A DNA stretch of 64,000 bases from Symbiodinium natans (lineage: Eukaryota; Sar; Dinophyceae; Suessiales; Symbiodiniaceae). Under the pieces are notes generated by a model. It worked only from the letters and a program-made list of their open reading frames with translations. It did not search any database and was not told where the DNA came from. Below are positions 62,224 through 64,000 of the stretch, in pieces. A program made the position numbers and the translations under genes. How positions within the stretch are numbered: position 1 is the stretch's first letter; each line of letters begins with the position of its first letter. Where the stretch lies: the NCBI GenBank assembly GCA_905221605.1, contig CAJNDS010002372.1, forward strand, positions 329,410 through 393,409, given 5' to 3'.

Positions 62224-64000
62224 GGTCATCTGTCAAGCAGATAAATCATGAGGGGAACTCTGCCTCAGAGATACTGCCGGGCCAAAGCACCTTAACCCCC
62301 CAAACCCTAATATTTAGGGCCTTTTTGCTTACCACTCCGCACCCTCAGCCCAAAAGCCCTTGAGCATTCTCCAAAAGGCTCCTAACCTAACGCGACACCC
62401 TATGAAATGGGAAGCTGCGTGGTCCTGGGTGAGGATTCGGTTTGTTAAGGCTTGGTTGTAGGACTTAGGTGTTCAGAGGCTTAGGGCTCGGGTTTGTGGT
62501 GTGTATGGGGTGTAGGGGTTTACTAGACCCTAAACCCTAAACCCTAAACCCTAAACCCTAAATGGGTTCCTAAATGGGTTTGCTCAAGCGTCTATGGCCC
62601 CATGGCTCTCAAGGGCGACCCGTGCCCCGCAGCATCGCAAAACACAACGCAGAACAGCCGCTGAGCACCCGCCATCTCGGCTAGAGAGATCCTCTGAGGC
62701 CTAGAAACCCTAAACCCTAAACCCTAAACCCTACACCCTAAACCCTAAACCCTAAGTCGAACCCCAGGCCCCTGTACCCGAGATCCAAAACCCCGAATCC
62801 TCAAAAGTTGGAGCTTGAAGCCCAAACGCCCCCTAAATAGTTTAGAGCTGAAGACGGTTTAGGGGTTTCAGGTGCTTTCGGACCCTAAACCTTAAGCCCG
62901 AAACCCACAAAAAACACGGACAAACCCAAAAAAAGGACCCGAAAGCCCCAAATCCCCAAAGCCCTAAACCCCCTACCCTGCCGGATCCGGCCCCCATGTC
63001 GGCGGATGCGGCAGAGGCATTCCGGAACCCGAGGCTTGGAGGGTTTTAGAGCCTTTCTGCTGGGGCTCCTTGTTCTTTTTGGGGGGTGGGCTCCAGAGTT
63101 TGAGGTTTCGGGTTTTTGGATTGAGGGGGTTGAGGAGGTTGGCGTGCAGGGTGTTGGCTATACATAGGGGTTAGGGATTTAGGTCGAGCTTCAACATCTG
63201 AGTCTGAGGCGTCTGTCCACCCTAAACCCGAAACCTTGAAACCTGAACCCAAAGACGTGTTAACTTTGCAGCTTTGGTGTCCAACTGTCTGAGGGCTTTC
63301 GTAGATTCAGGGTGGGTTTGGGGATTAGGGGCATGGGCTCTTGGCTACAGTCAGGTCTTTAGGACGTAGGGCTTAGTTTGGAAGGTTCCTCTGAACGCTG
63401 GGAGTGGGACTTGGCATCTTGCTCCTTCTGCAGACACAACTTGCTTCCCCTCAAATAAACCTCAAACCATGAAGCCTGAATCCTAAACCTAAACCCCAAG
63501 CCTAAACCCTGATTCCTAAACCTGGACCACCAACCCTAACTGAATCCTAAGCCTGAGCCCCAAATCCTCAACCTGGAATCCTAAGCTGAATCCCCAAACC
63601 CTAAAGTTTGCTGGGCTTCGATCCACTTTACGGCAGCTTGACATTCAGGTGTGCGTGTTTGTGTCAAGGTTGGGCCCAAAGCACGGCCCGTGAATCCTAA
63701 CCCGAAACAATTGACGATTGGGAGAGGTCTAATAGAGGATTAAGAAATTAGGTTTAGGGTCTAGTAGGGGCTTCATCTTCAAATCTCTGCCAGAGCTCCC
63801 GCCTTCCAAAGCTCTAAATCCTTGACCCACCATCCCTTGCGCAGCCCTACACGGCCCTCACCCAAACACCCACTAAACCCTGAGCCCTTGGGTACCCTAA
63901 ATATTAGCGGCTGCCTTATCATAGTAGCCTCAAAAAGGAACCCTAATTTAGAGAACCCCCCACATAAACACAACAAAGGTTGCAAGACCTTGTGCACATC
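62224..64000 (+). other. Mixed telomere-type repeats and short exon-like pieces
   Basis: CCCTAAA arrays at 62525-62565 and 62700-62760. Coding-like pieces: ~62580-62703 (two open frames), ATG at 62997 (MSADAAEAFRNPRLGGF), ~63272-63301 (FGVQLSEGF before GTAGAT) and ~63610-63642 (FDPLYGSLTF before GTGTGC). None could be assembled into a gene. Confidence 0.3.

Overview
The window looks like nuclear DNA of a dinoflagellate or close relative. The evidence: plant/alveolate-type telomere repeats (TTTAGGG/CCCTAAA) are scattered through it in both orientations; every gene-like signal outside the mobile elements reads on the + strand; introns appear to use GT-AG and sometimes GC-AG ends; a partial match to the dinoflagellate spliced-leader 3' end (TTGGCTCAAG, 10529-10538) sits in front of an intronless ankyrin pseudogene; and a Ty1/copia element carries a Gag with a GKGKGKG linker, a CCCH finger and a CCHC knuckle. 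The species cannot be named from this.

Most of the window first reads as non-coding telomere-like repeat. Read by splice site and frame, it becomes chains of very short exons (about 20-180 bp). They sit behind AG acceptors and before GT/GC donors, and their phases often fit from exon to exon across introns filled with telomere-like repeat. The best chains are: 1-4932 (3' part of a gene, stop at 4930-4932); 5113-7936; 9385-10506 (apparently complete, five exons, 97 aa, signal peptide and C-terminal HEEL); 11588-15234; 15711-22688; 24647-26151; 39469-40956; and 42892-45181. Similar exons continue to about 63.6 kb with less certain linkage. Except for a few short motifs I cannot name the products. 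Three longer single-exon frames stand out: a seven-repeat RCC1-like propeller (53082-53951), an orphan frame of about 360 codons (55503-56588) and a 103-aa unknown (52368-52679).

Two insertions interrupt the + strand exon chains. At 17728-19907 lies an AT-rich, TIR-bounded, non-autonomous DNA-transposon-like element with three long hairpins. At 28040-39271 lies an intact antisense Ty1/copia retrotransposon with identical 225-bp LTRs, a 5-bp target duplication (AGGGT) inside telomere-type repeat, and a primer site matching the anticodon arm of tRNA-Met. It has a Gag-protease frame and a giant Pol frame in the +1 register. Pol carries, besides integrase, RT and RNase H, a C5-methyltransferase-like domain lacking the catalytic Cys, a 2-oxoglutarate/Fe(II) dioxygenase-like domain with HxD...H...R residues, and a C-terminal extension with two membrane segments. 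This element and the telomere-repeat introns are the most interesting content.

The rest is minisatellite (8.4-9.3, 41.0-42.3, 52.0-52.3 and 57.3-57.7 kb), long G- or C-runs (41.9-42.3, 47.3-47.5 kb) and telomere-repeat variants of 8, 9 and 10 bp. No tRNA, rRNA or CRISPR features were seen. Exon calls were made by eye from splice signals and reading frame. GC-rich sequence often leaves two frames open, so individual exon ends are provisional.
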